Below, piece by piece: positions 33,148 to 40,968 of a stretch of 64,000 bases of DNA; positions within the stretch are counted from its first letter, which is position 1; every line of letters starts with the position of its first letter. The position numbers and the translations under genes are program-made. The notes under the pieces were generated by a model, which worked only from the letters and a program-made list of their open reading frames with translations, ran no database searches and was not told the DNA's origin. Source of the DNA: Leptolyngbya sp. FACHB-261 (GTDB taxonomy: Bacteria > Cyanobacteriota > Cyanobacteriia > FACHB-261); NCBI RefSeq assembly GCF_014696065.1, contig NZ_JACJPL010000001.1:310001-374000 (forward strand), read 5' to 3'.

Positions 33148-33663
33148 TTAGCAATCAAACACCGACCAACAGATGTCGTTTCGCAGCCGCTGATCATCCA
33201 GGACGAGATCCCGTATCGCTTCCGGGAGTTGTTCGCGCTGCCAACGGCACTCAAGCCTGCCGGCAAGCTCACCCTCGCCTTTGGGTACAGCGGCACGCGC
33301 TGCTTTGATCGCGTAGGCCGCCGCACCGAGCTCGTGTGCGGCAACATGCGCCACCACCGCCGACTGGCCAGCAGCATAAGCGGCGTGCCGAGCGGCTCCG
33401 CTCAGGTCTCTTGCCGCAGCCATAGCATGACCACCCGCCGCGCGGGCTTGAGACATCATGATCTCGCCGCGCGCCCATGCCCGGGTCTGCGCGATCGCCT
33501 GGCGGGGTCGCGGGTCCGAGGGCTGCACCGACTCGAAGAGGTGCAGAACGTGCTCTGCGCATGCGGCCGCCCACAAGGCCAAGAGCCGATGGTCGGAGTC
33601 CGCGAGCGTCCCCCCGCGGCGGATCGTGATGAAGCGAGGGTCACGGTCTTTGGAGAGGATCAT
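33148..33663 (-). CDS. Imm5-like immunity protein
   Basis: 171 aa from ATG 33663; upstream in-frame codons to 33693 lack a better start. It has the family's sequence style: RFITIRRGGTLADSDHRLLA, LWAAACAEHVLHLFE, RQAIAQTRAWARGEIMM, then Ala-rich helices ending HELGAAAYAIKAARAA. The Imm5-like family is predicted to neutralise toxins of polymorphic toxin systems, based on neighbourhood in other genomes. No toxin lies nearby. The gene is notably GC-rich and Ala/Arg-rich compared with neighbours, so it was probably acquired from a GC-rich donor. Single-gene cassette between sites G and F. Confidence 0.8.
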   Translation of the reverse strand: MILSKDRDPRFITIRRGGTLADSDHRLLALWAAACAEHVLHLFESVQPSDPRPRQAIAQTRAWARGEIMMSQARAAGGHAMAAARDLSGAARHAAYAAGQSAVVAHVAAHELGAAAYAIKAARAAVPKGEGELAGRLECRWQREQLPEAIRDLVLDDQRLRNDICWSVFDC

Positions 33664-33795
33664 GGTTGCACCCGCCCTGTTGCATCTGCCCAACTCCTAG
33701 TGTCCCGCAGGCCCGGCAGAACTCCGCCCATCGGCTAATATGCCTGATCCCGATACGGCTTGTGAAGCTCCGAATGTGGTGCGCATGCGCGAGCG

Positions 33796-33851
33796 GCCCA
33801 ACGATCTAGCTCAGCGCCAACTTGCTCTGCCGCTGCAGCGCATGGTTATAC
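33796..33851 (-). repeat. attC-like site G, 56 bp, different subtype
   Basis: Minus strand from GTATAAC (overlapping the HAD stop codon TAA) to a perfect GTTGGGC box. Short with GC-rich arms (GCGCTGCAGCGGC / GGCGCTGAGC), unlike the 86-bp family. Looks imported with its cassette. Confidence 0.82.
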
Positions 33852-34496
33852 GCCGAGCACGCTGAGAACTGCCTCTAGATCTGAGAGGTCTTCAAACTTG
33901 CGTGGGTGATCAACTCGGCCCCCTACTGCCAGAAAATCATAGCCAAGGTCAGCGCTCGCCTTCTTGTCCCATGGCGCATCGCCGAAGTATGTTCGCCGCG
34001 TAAAGCTGCCGAACACGCCTGCTTGCCGCTCGGCTAACCGCATAATCTCAGTTCGTGCTGCTGCGTCAGACGATGTAGCAAATGGTAAACCTTCGAATTC
34101 GATCCCGACTGAACTCAGTTTCATTTCGGCAGTCTCGCGCCAGCCTCCAGTCGCAAAGGCAATCACGACTTCGGAGCTTGAGCGAAGCTTGCGGATAAGC
34201 TCAGGAGCGCCGGGAATTGGTGCCAATCCCGTTGGCTGCCTTGCGATGTAATCCTGCACGAGGCCAATAAAGCAGCTCTTGACTCGCTCGGAAGCCTGCG
34301 GCCTCTTATCTACTGATACGTTGTTTTGCACCAGCACCTCTTCGAGAACACCACTATCCGTGCGTTGCTGATAGGACTGCCAAGTTTCATCAACCTGCAG
34401 TCCAAGCTCACGCCTAATCGCACGGGCGAATAGATCACCATCGACTCCGTGGGAATCTACCAGCGTTCCATCAATATCAAACATTACTAGATGCAA
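33846..34496 (-). CDS. HAD-superfamily hydrolase
   Basis: 216 aa. Motif I: FDIDGTLVDSHGVD (nucleophile Asp, second Asp). Motif II lies in VIAFATGGWRE; the Lys motif III in LSSVGIEFEG... region (TAEMKLSS); motif IV Asp in YFGDAPWDKKAS with WDKK giving the usual acidic-basic set. Cap domain between residues ~20 and ~85. Phosphatase/phosphoglycolate-phosphatase-like; substrate unknown. ATG is ~18 bp after site H, and the stop is inside site G: an exemplary cassette. Confidence 0.88.
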   Translation of the reverse strand: MHLVMFDIDGTLVDSHGVDGDLFARAIRRELGLQVDETWQSYQQRTDSGVLEEVLVQNNVSVDKRPQASERVKSCFIGLVQDYIARQPTGLAPIPGAPELIRKLRSSSEVVIAFATGGWRETAEMKLSSVGIEFEGLPFATSSDAAARTEIMRLAERQAGVFGSFTRRTYFGDAPWDKKASADLGYDFLAVGGRVDHPRKFEDLSDLEAVLSVLGV

Positions 34497-34514
34497 CGGT
34501 TACGCGTCCTCGGT

Positions 34515-34600
34515 GTATAACGCCTCAAATCAGCGGCGGCATATGGTGCTAGCAACCTGACCAAACTCTCTCGCCCGTCCGCTTCATCGACTTGTTAGCT
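34515..34600 (-). repeat. attC-like site H, 86 bp
   Basis: Minus strand from AGCTAAC (with AAGTCGATGAAGCGGACGG next) to GTTATAC, whose far side leads straight into the HAD gene. AAGCGGACGG pairs with CCGCCGCTGATT. Confidence 0.83.
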
Positions 34601-34846
34601 GGCTGCCACCCAATACAAAAACAAGCCTCTATCGTACTACCATCACTAATCGCCCTCTTAACACCAGCCTTCACTATTGACTTTCATGAATGTGCCTCAG
34701 TTTAAATTTTTGAGAATCGACCGATAACAGTTGATGAGTTATACCAATCTGAGACTTTAAATCTACGGTTCTGGATTACAGATGTCTTTCCAGAAGGTTA
34801 CAGAATCAGAATTTGTAGCCATCAGAAATTGAGAGGCTATGAAGGG

Positions 34847-34876
34847 TTGACAGAAAAACCGTCCAGACGGTACAGT
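34847..34876 (+). promoter_or_regulatory. Promoter with TetR-type operator in the spacer
   Basis: TTGACA (34847-34852), 18 bp, TACAGT (34871-34876). The spacer contains the palindrome ACCGTC-CA-GACGGT (34858-34871). It lies ~100 bp before the TetR gene and most likely makes the regulator repress itself and the downstream exporter and P450. Confidence 0.72.
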
Positions 34877-34972
34877 TAATCTATAGGCACTTCCACGCTT
34901 TTGGCAATCTAGCTCTTGATTATCCAGGAGTTTGCTGTACCTGCGTTCCCTGCTACTTTCTTGGTCATTTCT

Positions 34973-35539
34973 ATGGCTACTACCAAAAACCCAAAATCTC
35001 CATCAGCTACTCGTGAAGCACTTCTGCGAGCTGCCAGTCGAGTTGTAACTGACAAGGGTGTTGAGGCGTTAACGCTGGACGCTGTTGCGAAACAAGCTGG
35101 AGTCAGCAAGGGAGGGCTACTCTATCATTTCCCTAACAAAGATGCGTTGATGGGAGGTATGGTCGAGCAACTGATTCAGGATTTTGAATCGGTTCTGCAA
35201 ACTGAGTTTGACCAGGATGATGCACCAGGAACACCAGGACAGTGGGTGCGGGCATACATTAGGGCAACGCTACGCTTTAGCAAACAATCGCTGGCATTAA
35301 TTGCCCGTCTTACTTCGATCGCGGCTGACTCGCCCAATCTGTTTGAAGCTGCCAAAGTCTACGAACGGCAGTCACGACAGCGGATTGAAACCAGTGGGAT
35401 TAACCCCACAAAGGCAACGATTATTCTGTTGGCGACCGATGGTCTGTGGCTGTCAGAAGTGTTCCAGGTTGGCACTCTAGACGAACCTCGTCTCACTCAA
35501 GTTGTGGAAACGTTGCTTGCGATGACACGAACCGACTAA
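34973..35539 (+). CDS. TetR/AcrR-family regulator of the P450 gene set
   Basis: 188 aa from ATG 34973; an in-frame earlier start (34916) adds 19 hydrophobic residues and is not favoured. HTH: EALLRAASRVVTDKGVEALT, LDAVAKQAGVSKGGLLYHFP, NKDALMGGMVEQL. C-terminal domain of the TetR_C_37-like type. A matching palindromic operator lies in the promoter upstream. First gene of a plus-strand unit with the small exporter and P450. Confidence 0.91.
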   Translation: MATTKNPKSPSATREALLRAASRVVTDKGVEALTLDAVAKQAGVSKGGLLYHFPNKDALMGGMVEQLIQDFESVLQTEFDQDDAPGTPGQWVRAYIRATLRFSKQSLALIARLTSIAADSPNLFEAAKVYERQSRQRIETSGINPTKATIILLATDGLWLSEVFQVGTLDEPRLTQVVETLLAMTRTD

Positions 35540-35650
35540 TGAGGTAGCTAATTTTTTCAATCTGTTGATTCAACGCTGATGATTCCAGTTCATTCAGTCA
35601 ATTCATCCTGCGAATTTTCATGATTTACCACTTTAAATTGCATACTCATC

Positions 35651-36106
35651 ATGCTGATTATTCAGTACATGACCAAAGCACTCACAACCTGGTCAGTTGG
35701 TTTTTTTCCCTATTTTGAGGTTTACGCTGCAGTTGCAACGGGGATGGCAATGAAACTGGATGCGGTTTCATCGGTGGTTTGGGGAGTGTTTGGCAACTTT
35801 ACGCCCATCCCTCTGCTGTTGTGGGGCTATAGCCACCTGATGCATATTCCTCAATTACGCGCTTGGCTGTCACAGCTGGAAAGACGAGGTGGACAAAAAG
35901 TAAAGCGTGCCTTCGATCGCTATGGAGCCTGGTTTCTCATTCTCATGACCCCGATTCTCGGCAGTTGGACAATCGCCGTTGTTGCTCCCATCATCGGCAT
36001 TCATCCCAGACGAATACTCCTATTTTCGTTCATCGGTATCACGCTCTATGGAGTAGCTACAGCTGTGGCAATCGCATCTGGTGTGAACTGGTTCACGCAC
36101 CATTAA
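35651..36106 (+). CDS. Small multidrug export protein (Sm_multidrug_ex family)
   Basis: 151 aa with three to four hydrophobic segments. The family core YGAWFLILMTPILGSWTIAV and the amphipathic QLERRGGQKVKRAFDRYG before it are typical of PF06695. Start ATG 35651 (or 35669). Function as an exporter is by family name; evidence for the family as a whole is thin. It follows the TetR gene and precedes the P450, so a TetR-controlled modification and export set is plausible. Confidence 0.75.
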   Translation: MLIIQYMTKALTTWSVGFFPYFEVYAAVATGMAMKLDAVSSVVWGVFGNFTPIPLLLWGYSHLMHIPQLRAWLSQLERRGGQKVKRAFDRYGAWFLILMTPILGSWTIAVVAPIIGIHPRRILLFSFIGITLYGVATAVAIASGVNWFTHH

Positions 36107-36218
36107 GCTCCAACTCCAATATTCAGTCTCTAATTTGTTTGTCATCCATCTGTCAGATCGCGAGAATCTGGCTCGGTTCAACCTGCAAATTGTTTGTTCA
36201 TATACAAGGAGATTCATC

Positions 36219-37358
36219 ATGCAAACAAATCAGCAATCGGGTGTAATGCCAAACTCTGAATTGTTTGGCAATCCGTTTCCTTACTACGCCAAGATGCGAC
36301 GTGAATCGCCCGTATTCTATGACACAGAGCAGCAAAGCTGGATGGTGTTTCGCTATGAAGATGTGGAACAAGTACTTGCAGATTGGCAAACGTTTTCATC
36401 AAAAATTCCCCATCCACCAGAGCAAACAGATTTCACCCAAAGTCTGAATTACACCGATCCACCCAAGCATCGATCACTGCGATCGCTCGTTGCTAAAATA
36501 TTCACTGCTCGTCGGGTAGAAGAATTAGCACCGCGCATTACTCAAATTACCCACGAACTGATCGATAAAGTTCAGGGCCAAGAGCGAATGGACTTCATGC
36601 GTGACTTGGCAATTCCACTGCCAGTAATTGTAATCGCTGAAATTTTGAGTGTTCCCATTGAAGATCGAGATGACTTCAAACGCTGGACAGAAGGAATTGC
36701 GCTGCTTGATCCAGTAGCAATAAAAGCGATGGCTGACTACTTCCGGCATCTGCTAGAACAACGGCGACAGAATCCTGGTAAAGACTTGATCAGCGATTTA
36801 ATTGCCGCTCACGAAACGGGTAAAACCCTAACGGCTCAAGAATTGGTGGACTTTTGTATTGTGCTGTTGGTGGGTGGCAATGAAACTACAACTAATTTGT
36901 TGGGGAATGCCATTCTTTGCTTTAACGAATATCCAGAAGCCTTTGAGCGCCTGAAGCAGGAACCTCAATTGCTGCCGTTGGCGATCGAGGAAGTATTGCG
37001 CTATCGATCATCCATTCAGGGGATGGAACGGTTTACCAAAGTCGCAACCCAACTAGCAGGACAGACAATTCCCGCAGGACAAATGGTAACGGTTTGGATG
37101 GGATCAGCCAATCGGGATGAAACTCAGTTTGATCGTCCAGATGAGTTTGTCGTCGATCGCAACCCCAATTCACATCTGGCTTTTGGTAATGGCATTCACT
37201 TTTGTTTGGGTGCGCCCTTGGCTCGTCTAGAAAGCAAAATCGTGCTGAGTGCGGTGCTAGAACGCCTACCCAATCTACGCATTGACCCAAACGCCACGCT
37301 GGAATTTATTCCCTCAACGGGGATGCATGGCGTTAAGTCCTTGCCTGTCTTGCTTTAA
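36219..37358 (+). CDS. Cytochrome P450
   Basis: 379 aa from ATG 36219, preceded by AAGGAGA. Haem-binding motif HLAFGNGIHFCLGAPLARLE (FxxGxHxCxG, Cys ligand), I-helix GGNETTTNLLGNAI, and the ExxR K-helix as EEVLRYRSSI. Soluble bacterial class I P450 needing ferredoxin and reductase partners, which are not encoded nearby. Bacterial CYPs of this kind hydroxylate small hydrophobic compounds. Under the TetR unit upstream. After the stop a long hairpin (37502-37535) ends the transcript. Confidence 0.93.
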   Translation: MQTNQQSGVMPNSELFGNPFPYYAKMRRESPVFYDTEQQSWMVFRYEDVEQVLADWQTFSSKIPHPPEQTDFTQSLNYTDPPKHRSLRSLVAKIFTARRVEELAPRITQITHELIDKVQGQERMDFMRDLAIPLPVIVIAEILSVPIEDRDDFKRWTEGIALLDPVAIKAMADYFRHLLEQRRQNPGKDLISDLIAAHETGKTLTAQELVDFCIVLLVGGNETTTNLLGNAILCFNEYPEAFERLKQEPQLLPLAIEEVLRYRSSIQGMERFTKVATQLAGQTIPAGQMVTVWMGSANRDETQFDRPDEFVVDRNPNSHLAFGNGIHFCLGAPLARLESKIVLSAVLERLPNLRIDPNATLEFIPSTGMHGVKSLPVLL

Positions 37359-37501
37359 CAATCAGAGGCTGAGCTATCTGATATCTCGTTATCCGTGGCA
37401 CAGTATAGATGCGATCGCTCGGCAACCAATAAATGAGAGCGTGAACTTCTAAATAAATACTGCTAACGCTGTTAAGCCAGTAATCTGACAAAACACTCTG
37501 G

Positions 37502-37535
37502 GCGATTGTCAAAGGGTTAAGTCTTTGACAATCGC
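37502..37535. terminator. Perfect 13-bp hairpin downstream of the P450 gene
   Basis: GCGATTGTCAAAG and its exact complement enclose an 8-nt loop (GGTTAAGT), 144 bp after the P450 stop. No T-run follows, so it may be a bidirectional stop or a processing structure. Confidence 0.6.
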
Positions 37536-37625
37536 TCATCGGATTACAAATGCAAAGTTTTTGAACGAAGCCAGCTAACTATTATTAAACTGAAGGTTTC
37601 CGCATAACACCCTATAGCAGGTAGA

Positions 37626-37728
37626 TAGGCAGAACGATTCGGCATAATGTCTTTAATTAGGTGATTAGGCCGACACTTTTCGCAAAATATGCCAGCTCAG
37701 CTAAACAGGCAGAATTCTTCTGCATATT
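37626..37728. repeat. Pair of TAGGCAG short hairpin repeats
   Basis: Copies at 37626-37649 and 37706-37728, each GGCAGAA-loop-TTC(T/G)GCATA. Same family as at 15359-15386, 40545-40608 and 43652-43712. Confidence 0.65.
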
Positions 37729-37960
37729 TTCAGATTCAGTACACTCGCTTCTTGACGCATTGTTGGCTGGGTTTTAAGAGATGTATAGATGCTCCTTTAC
37801 TGACTTGTTCTCAGGATAGTGGAGTGCTCTTTTGCCTGGGTTAAGTGGTTTTTCGGGTTGAATCAGCGGCTGGACCGAGTAATTAGAAATCTGTCTGTGT
37901 TTCTACTGGTGAGATTGTTTCGGTTTGTTGCTTTGGCGGGACTGAAATCAACAACGGCGA

Positions 37961-38105
37961 CCGCCGAAATAACATCTGAGTACTCGGAAATAACTTCCGC
38001 GACCGCCGAAATAACTTCCGCGACCACAGAAACAGCTTTTGCGATCGCGGAAATAACATCTGCGACTGCCGAAATAGCTTTTGAGTACTCCGAAGTAATA
38101 AATAC
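37961..38105. repeat. 21-bp tandem repeat (about 7 units)
   Basis: Units resemble GACCGCCGAAATAACTTCC (GAAATA core). The plus frame gives heptads such as SATAEIT; a plus frame starting near 37819 (membrane segment then repeats) and a minus frame with YFGGRGS heptads both stay open because the unit is a multiple of three. Whether any is translated is uncertain. Confidence 0.7.
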
Positions 38106-38224
38106 TTACCGGGACGCTTGAGGTGCTGACGAGCAGCTCAAAGAAGCCTACGCCGTTGAACCTGCAACACCTTCTCAAATTCCAGCCGCTCAATCTAAAT
38201 TATGTCCTCAACAATACCCGAGCA

Positions 38225-38310
38225 GCCTAACGACAGAGGTCAACGGTGGCAGATATCATTGAACTCAGCACTACGACCGCTCGTTAATCCGCTGCGCTGA
38301 CTAGTTAGCC
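38225..38310 (-). repeat. attC-like site I, 86 bp
   Basis: Minus strand from GGCTAAC to a perfect GTTAGGC. GTCAGCG pairs with CGTTGAC. It starts 56 bp after the ABM gene's stop. Confidence 0.85.
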
Positions 38311-38365
38311 CGCAGCTGCTGTCACTGATGCCTTTAACTACCTTTTTATCTTTCGTCAGGTTACT

Positions 38366-38689
38366 TCAAGCTTGAGCTTGGGGTTGAAAATCTTCTACAA
38401 TCTCGTAATGCTCGACGTGGAGATCTGGAACTAATTCGTATTTCTCATCTTCGGGGTACAAAACTGCCTTTGATATATCTTGCCCCGCAAACGCAGTAAT
38501 ATCTTCTATTGAACGCCAAAAAGTTACTAAGACAAAGTGCACCCAACCATCGTTTTCATTTTTCAATATCCGTGCTCCAAGATTGCCAGAGATTTGAATG
38601 GTTTCACGTACACCAGTATCAATAAGGTGGTGAAAGAAACTCTCACTCAAATGTTGAGGTACTTTTCCGTGCCAACGGCGCTCAATCAT
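38366..38689 (-). CDS. ABM-type (antibiotic biosynthesis monooxygenase-like) protein
   Basis: 107 aa from ATG 38689 (an upstream in-frame start gives six more). Pattern MIERRWHGKVPQHLSESFFH, WVHFVLVTFWRSIEDITAFA, then HVEHYEIVEDF. This ferredoxin-like dimeric fold includes quinone monooxygenases and many small proteins of unknown role. It is a single-gene cassette between sites J and I. Confidence 0.82.
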   Translation of the reverse strand: MIERRWHGKVPQHLSESFFHHLIDTGVRETIQISGNLGARILKNENDGWVHFVLVTFWRSIEDITAFAGQDISKAVLYPEDEKYELVPDLHVEHYEIVEDFQPQAQA

Positions 38690-38869
38690 TGCTGCACTCA
38701 ATTTCACAGAACTAAACGATAATAATTTAACTTAATTTTGAACGCTTACATACAGTGCACGAATTTTGACTCAATTGGTGAATGCGAAGCAAAAAGTATA
38801 AGACATTACAGTGAATGATTGAGCAATCACAAGCAGTGCCTCAAACTATCCCAACATCTAATTGAAGCA

Positions 38870-38956
38870 GGCTAACGGTTCCGGTCAGCGGCTGTCAGTA
38901 ACTTTCGCTACACCACCAGCAACTCTTAGCAGTCCGCTTCACCAGGCTTGTTAGCT
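38870..38956 (-). repeat. attC-like site J, 87 bp (rightmost)
   Basis: Minus strand from AGCTAAC (AAGCCTGGTGAAGCGGACTG follows) to GTTAGCC. Arms CCTGGTGAAGCGG / CCGCTGACCGG pair. It lies 174 bp after the TIR gene's stop. Confidence 0.82.
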
Positions 38957-39129
38957 TGCTGAGTGATTTGCACAAGCGATCGTCCCTATCATCCTCGTGA
39001 ACATCGTTCGACCAGCTAATAACCATTATCAACTCAACTTAACACTGAGCGTAGTCCAGCATTATGGATCGCGACGAGGTTCAGCTCAGTTTCAAGGTTT
39101 GCGGAAACAATAGGAGACTTTTAGTGTAA

Positions 39130-40395
39130 TTAATTTGACGCTGCTAGCTTGAGCGAAAAGTCATCTAAAGAAACATATATAGTGCCTTGATCCTGAAAGA
39201 TTCTTTGTATACGTGTATTCGGTGGATTTTTGCTCAAAGCTGAATAAACCTCTGGCCAGTGAAGAACAATGTCGATCGGATTTCCAACAATCACAACTCC
39301 AATTATCGATTCTTCTAAATCTGAATCAGGTTGCTCCTTGTTATTGTTCCACCGATCTTGCCACTTCTCTTTGGCACTTGGAGCCCAAGAACTATCATTA
39401 CAGTCATACTGAAATCCATTCCCAAAATGAATGTAGTACACTCCCGGCTTTTTTGGAGCATTCAAACTAATGTCATGCTCGCCGTTATCATCTCCTCCCT
39501 TATAACCCTGAACTACGTCAACATCTATACAATCTGTTGATTCATTCTCACTTGGAATCCCAAACACGATTTGATTAATTGTACCAGGGCTACTATTACT
39601 CCAACGTTCTGCAAGTGCTTGGCTGTAAGAGAGCCCATATTTTGTGCTGCCGCTAATATGTTGCTCTGGTTGAGCAACAATTACGTTGGGTCGATGGCGC
39701 AAAGTCGATATAGTATTTCCTGCTAGTGTGAGTGGTACCGCAATAGCCGCCCCGACTGCTGCCAGAGTAACGCTAAAGGTCCGTATCTGATTGGCTCGTC
39801 GCGTTCTCTCTGCCTTCCGACTTGCTTCCACATAGGCGACCTGTAGCTCAGTCGGTTGTGGTTGTTTACTCGCCCCTTGCAACAACCAGGCTTCCGCGCT
39901 CTCTAAATTCGCCCCTCGCAGCAGGTAACTCTCATTTCGGTTTTTATTCTTCCACTCGATCGCTCCCACTTCCAAGCGTGTATGCTCCTGCACATACTTT
40001 AAATCAGTCTCGATCACTCGAATTAGTTCCGCAAACGTCGTCTCGAATTGATCGCTCTCCCGCATAAACAGCCAATTCAGCTTTCCCAGTGCTCCATGAA
40101 CAGTCTCAGCCTGCACCTCGCGATGGACGATCGGAACCAGTCGCTTGTTGTGTCTGACTGCGTGATTGATCTCAGCATTGCAGTGTTTAGAAGCCACAGA
40201 ATCGGGACTGATGACAAACACAAAGGTATTGGTGCCTTCGATGCCGCGCTCAATTGCCTGCCACCAATCTTCGGTCCACTCAATGCCATCCCAATCTACC
40301 CACGTTTTTTGCTGCTGGCTGCGTAGGGCATCGTGCAGCTTCTGGACGAAGGGTTTATCCTTGCGAGAGTAAGAGATGAAAACGCCACTCATCAT
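39130..40395 (-). CDS. TIR-domain protein with membrane segment and unknown C-terminus
   Basis: 421 aa. TIR domain (~1-135): MMSGVFISYSRKDKPFVQKL start, FVFVISPDSVASKHCNAEIN with the catalytic Glu75, VIETDLKYVQEHT end. A helical linker (LRGANLESAEAWLLQGASKQ, ~155-195) is shared with cyanobacterial TIR-WD40 signalling proteins. A membrane helix lies at ~205-226. The C-terminal ~190 residues are of unknown fold. Bacterial TIR proteins can be NADases of phage defence; this one may be a membrane-tethered stress or defence effector. No partner gene is evident. Site J follows the stop. Confidence 0.86.
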   Translation of the reverse strand: MMSGVFISYSRKDKPFVQKLHDALRSQQQKTWVDWDGIEWTEDWWQAIERGIEGTNTFVFVISPDSVASKHCNAEINHAVRHNKRLVPIVHREVQAETVHGALGKLNWLFMRESDQFETTFAELIRVIETDLKYVQEHTRLEVGAIEWKNKNRNESYLLRGANLESAEAWLLQGASKQPQPTELQVAYVEASRKAERTRRANQIRTFSVTLAAVGAAIAVPLTLAGNTISTLRHRPNVIVAQPEQHISGSTKYGLSYSQALAERWSNSSPGTINQIVFGIPSENESTDCIDVDVVQGYKGGDDNGEHDISLNAPKKPGVYYIHFGNGFQYDCNDSSWAPSAKEKWQDRWNNNKEQPDSDLEESIIGVVIVGNPIDIVLHWPEVYSALSKNPPNTRIQRIFQDQGTIYVSLDDFSLKLAASN

Positions 40396-40968
40396 AGGAA
40401 AATTGCGGCTTACTTCAAGGTGAATGGATTCTTAAGGTATTGTCAAAAAATGATTTTCACAGTTTGAACAGCATTCGACGTTCTTAAACGACAACTCTCA
40501 GAGATCGTATTGATCGCTTTTCGGACTGGCAGCATAACTAGTTATTAGGCAGGTTTCGTCTGCCTATGCACCCTGCTAGGGGTAGTTAGACTGCATTTTG
40601 TCTGTATATTGCTCTCCAGCAAGGAATTAGGCTGTAAACCTCTTTCTTCCGGGGGATCTTATTGATGAGATTGAGTAGGGTTTTATACAAAAGCACCCTT
40701 CTTTTTGTATATACCTACTTCTATAAAATCTCGTCCTCAGAAGTCGAATTCAAATGCCATAGCTTTAAAGCTATTTGAGAATGAGCCTACTCAGCTATTT
40801 AAGGTTGATGAGTTAAACAGACGGACTTCAAGCACCGCTATCACAGATGCCTCAAGCCACCTAATACCTCGCATTAGAGGGATTGCGCAGATACTTAGGG
40901 GACAATAAAAAACCCACTTAGCGGGCTCCGTTTATGCATTTGTTAAACCCACTTATATGGGCAGATGT
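40396..40968. other. Intergenic region, 573 bp
   Basis: Holds two TAGGCAG-family hairpins (40545-40567 and 40584-40608), a plus frame of 67 codons at 40705-40908 (ALKLFENEPTQLFKVDELNR... reads coding-like but has only a TTG start), and a weak hairpin with T6 on the minus strand at 40908-40930 that probably ends the next gene's transcript. Confidence 0.5.

Larger units (their letters stand above)
17991..38956 (-). mobile_element. Candidate integron-type gene-cassette array without local integrase (CALIN-like)
   Basis: Ten attC-like sites lie here in one orientation (minus): 17991-18079, 20498-20583, 28777-28865, 31530-31625, 32190-32276, 33038-33124, 33796-33851, 34515-34600, 38225-38310 and 38870-38956. 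Seven begin within about 6-105 bp of a minus-strand gene's stop, one overlapping it; the rightmost follows the TIR gene at about 175 bp. Sites end with GTTAGGC-like R' boxes and begin with CTAAC-like R'' boxes, and most share an internal GAAGCGGACGG / GAGAGATCTTGG pattern. This is how integron cassettes are built. No tyrosine recombinase of the IntI type is seen in the window. Confidence 0.72.

Noticed and set aside
33091-33738. A long plus-strand frame opposite the Imm5-like gene
   Set aside because: It is caused by high GC; the minus frame shows a clear protein family and cassette geometry.
37360-37405. A short attC-like site after the P450 gene (TTTAAC...GTTATCC)
   Set aside because: End boxes and arms pair poorly and it points opposite to all other sites; probably chance.
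37573-37670. An extra attC-like site (AGCTAAC at 37573, GCATAAC at 37602)
   Set aside because: Boxes are present but there is no matching partner or paired arms at 86 bp; at most a fragment of a lost site.
17991-38956. An integron integrase (intI) inside the window
   Set aside because: None of the readable genes has tyrosine-recombinase motifs (R...HxxR...Y), so the array is called without an integrase.
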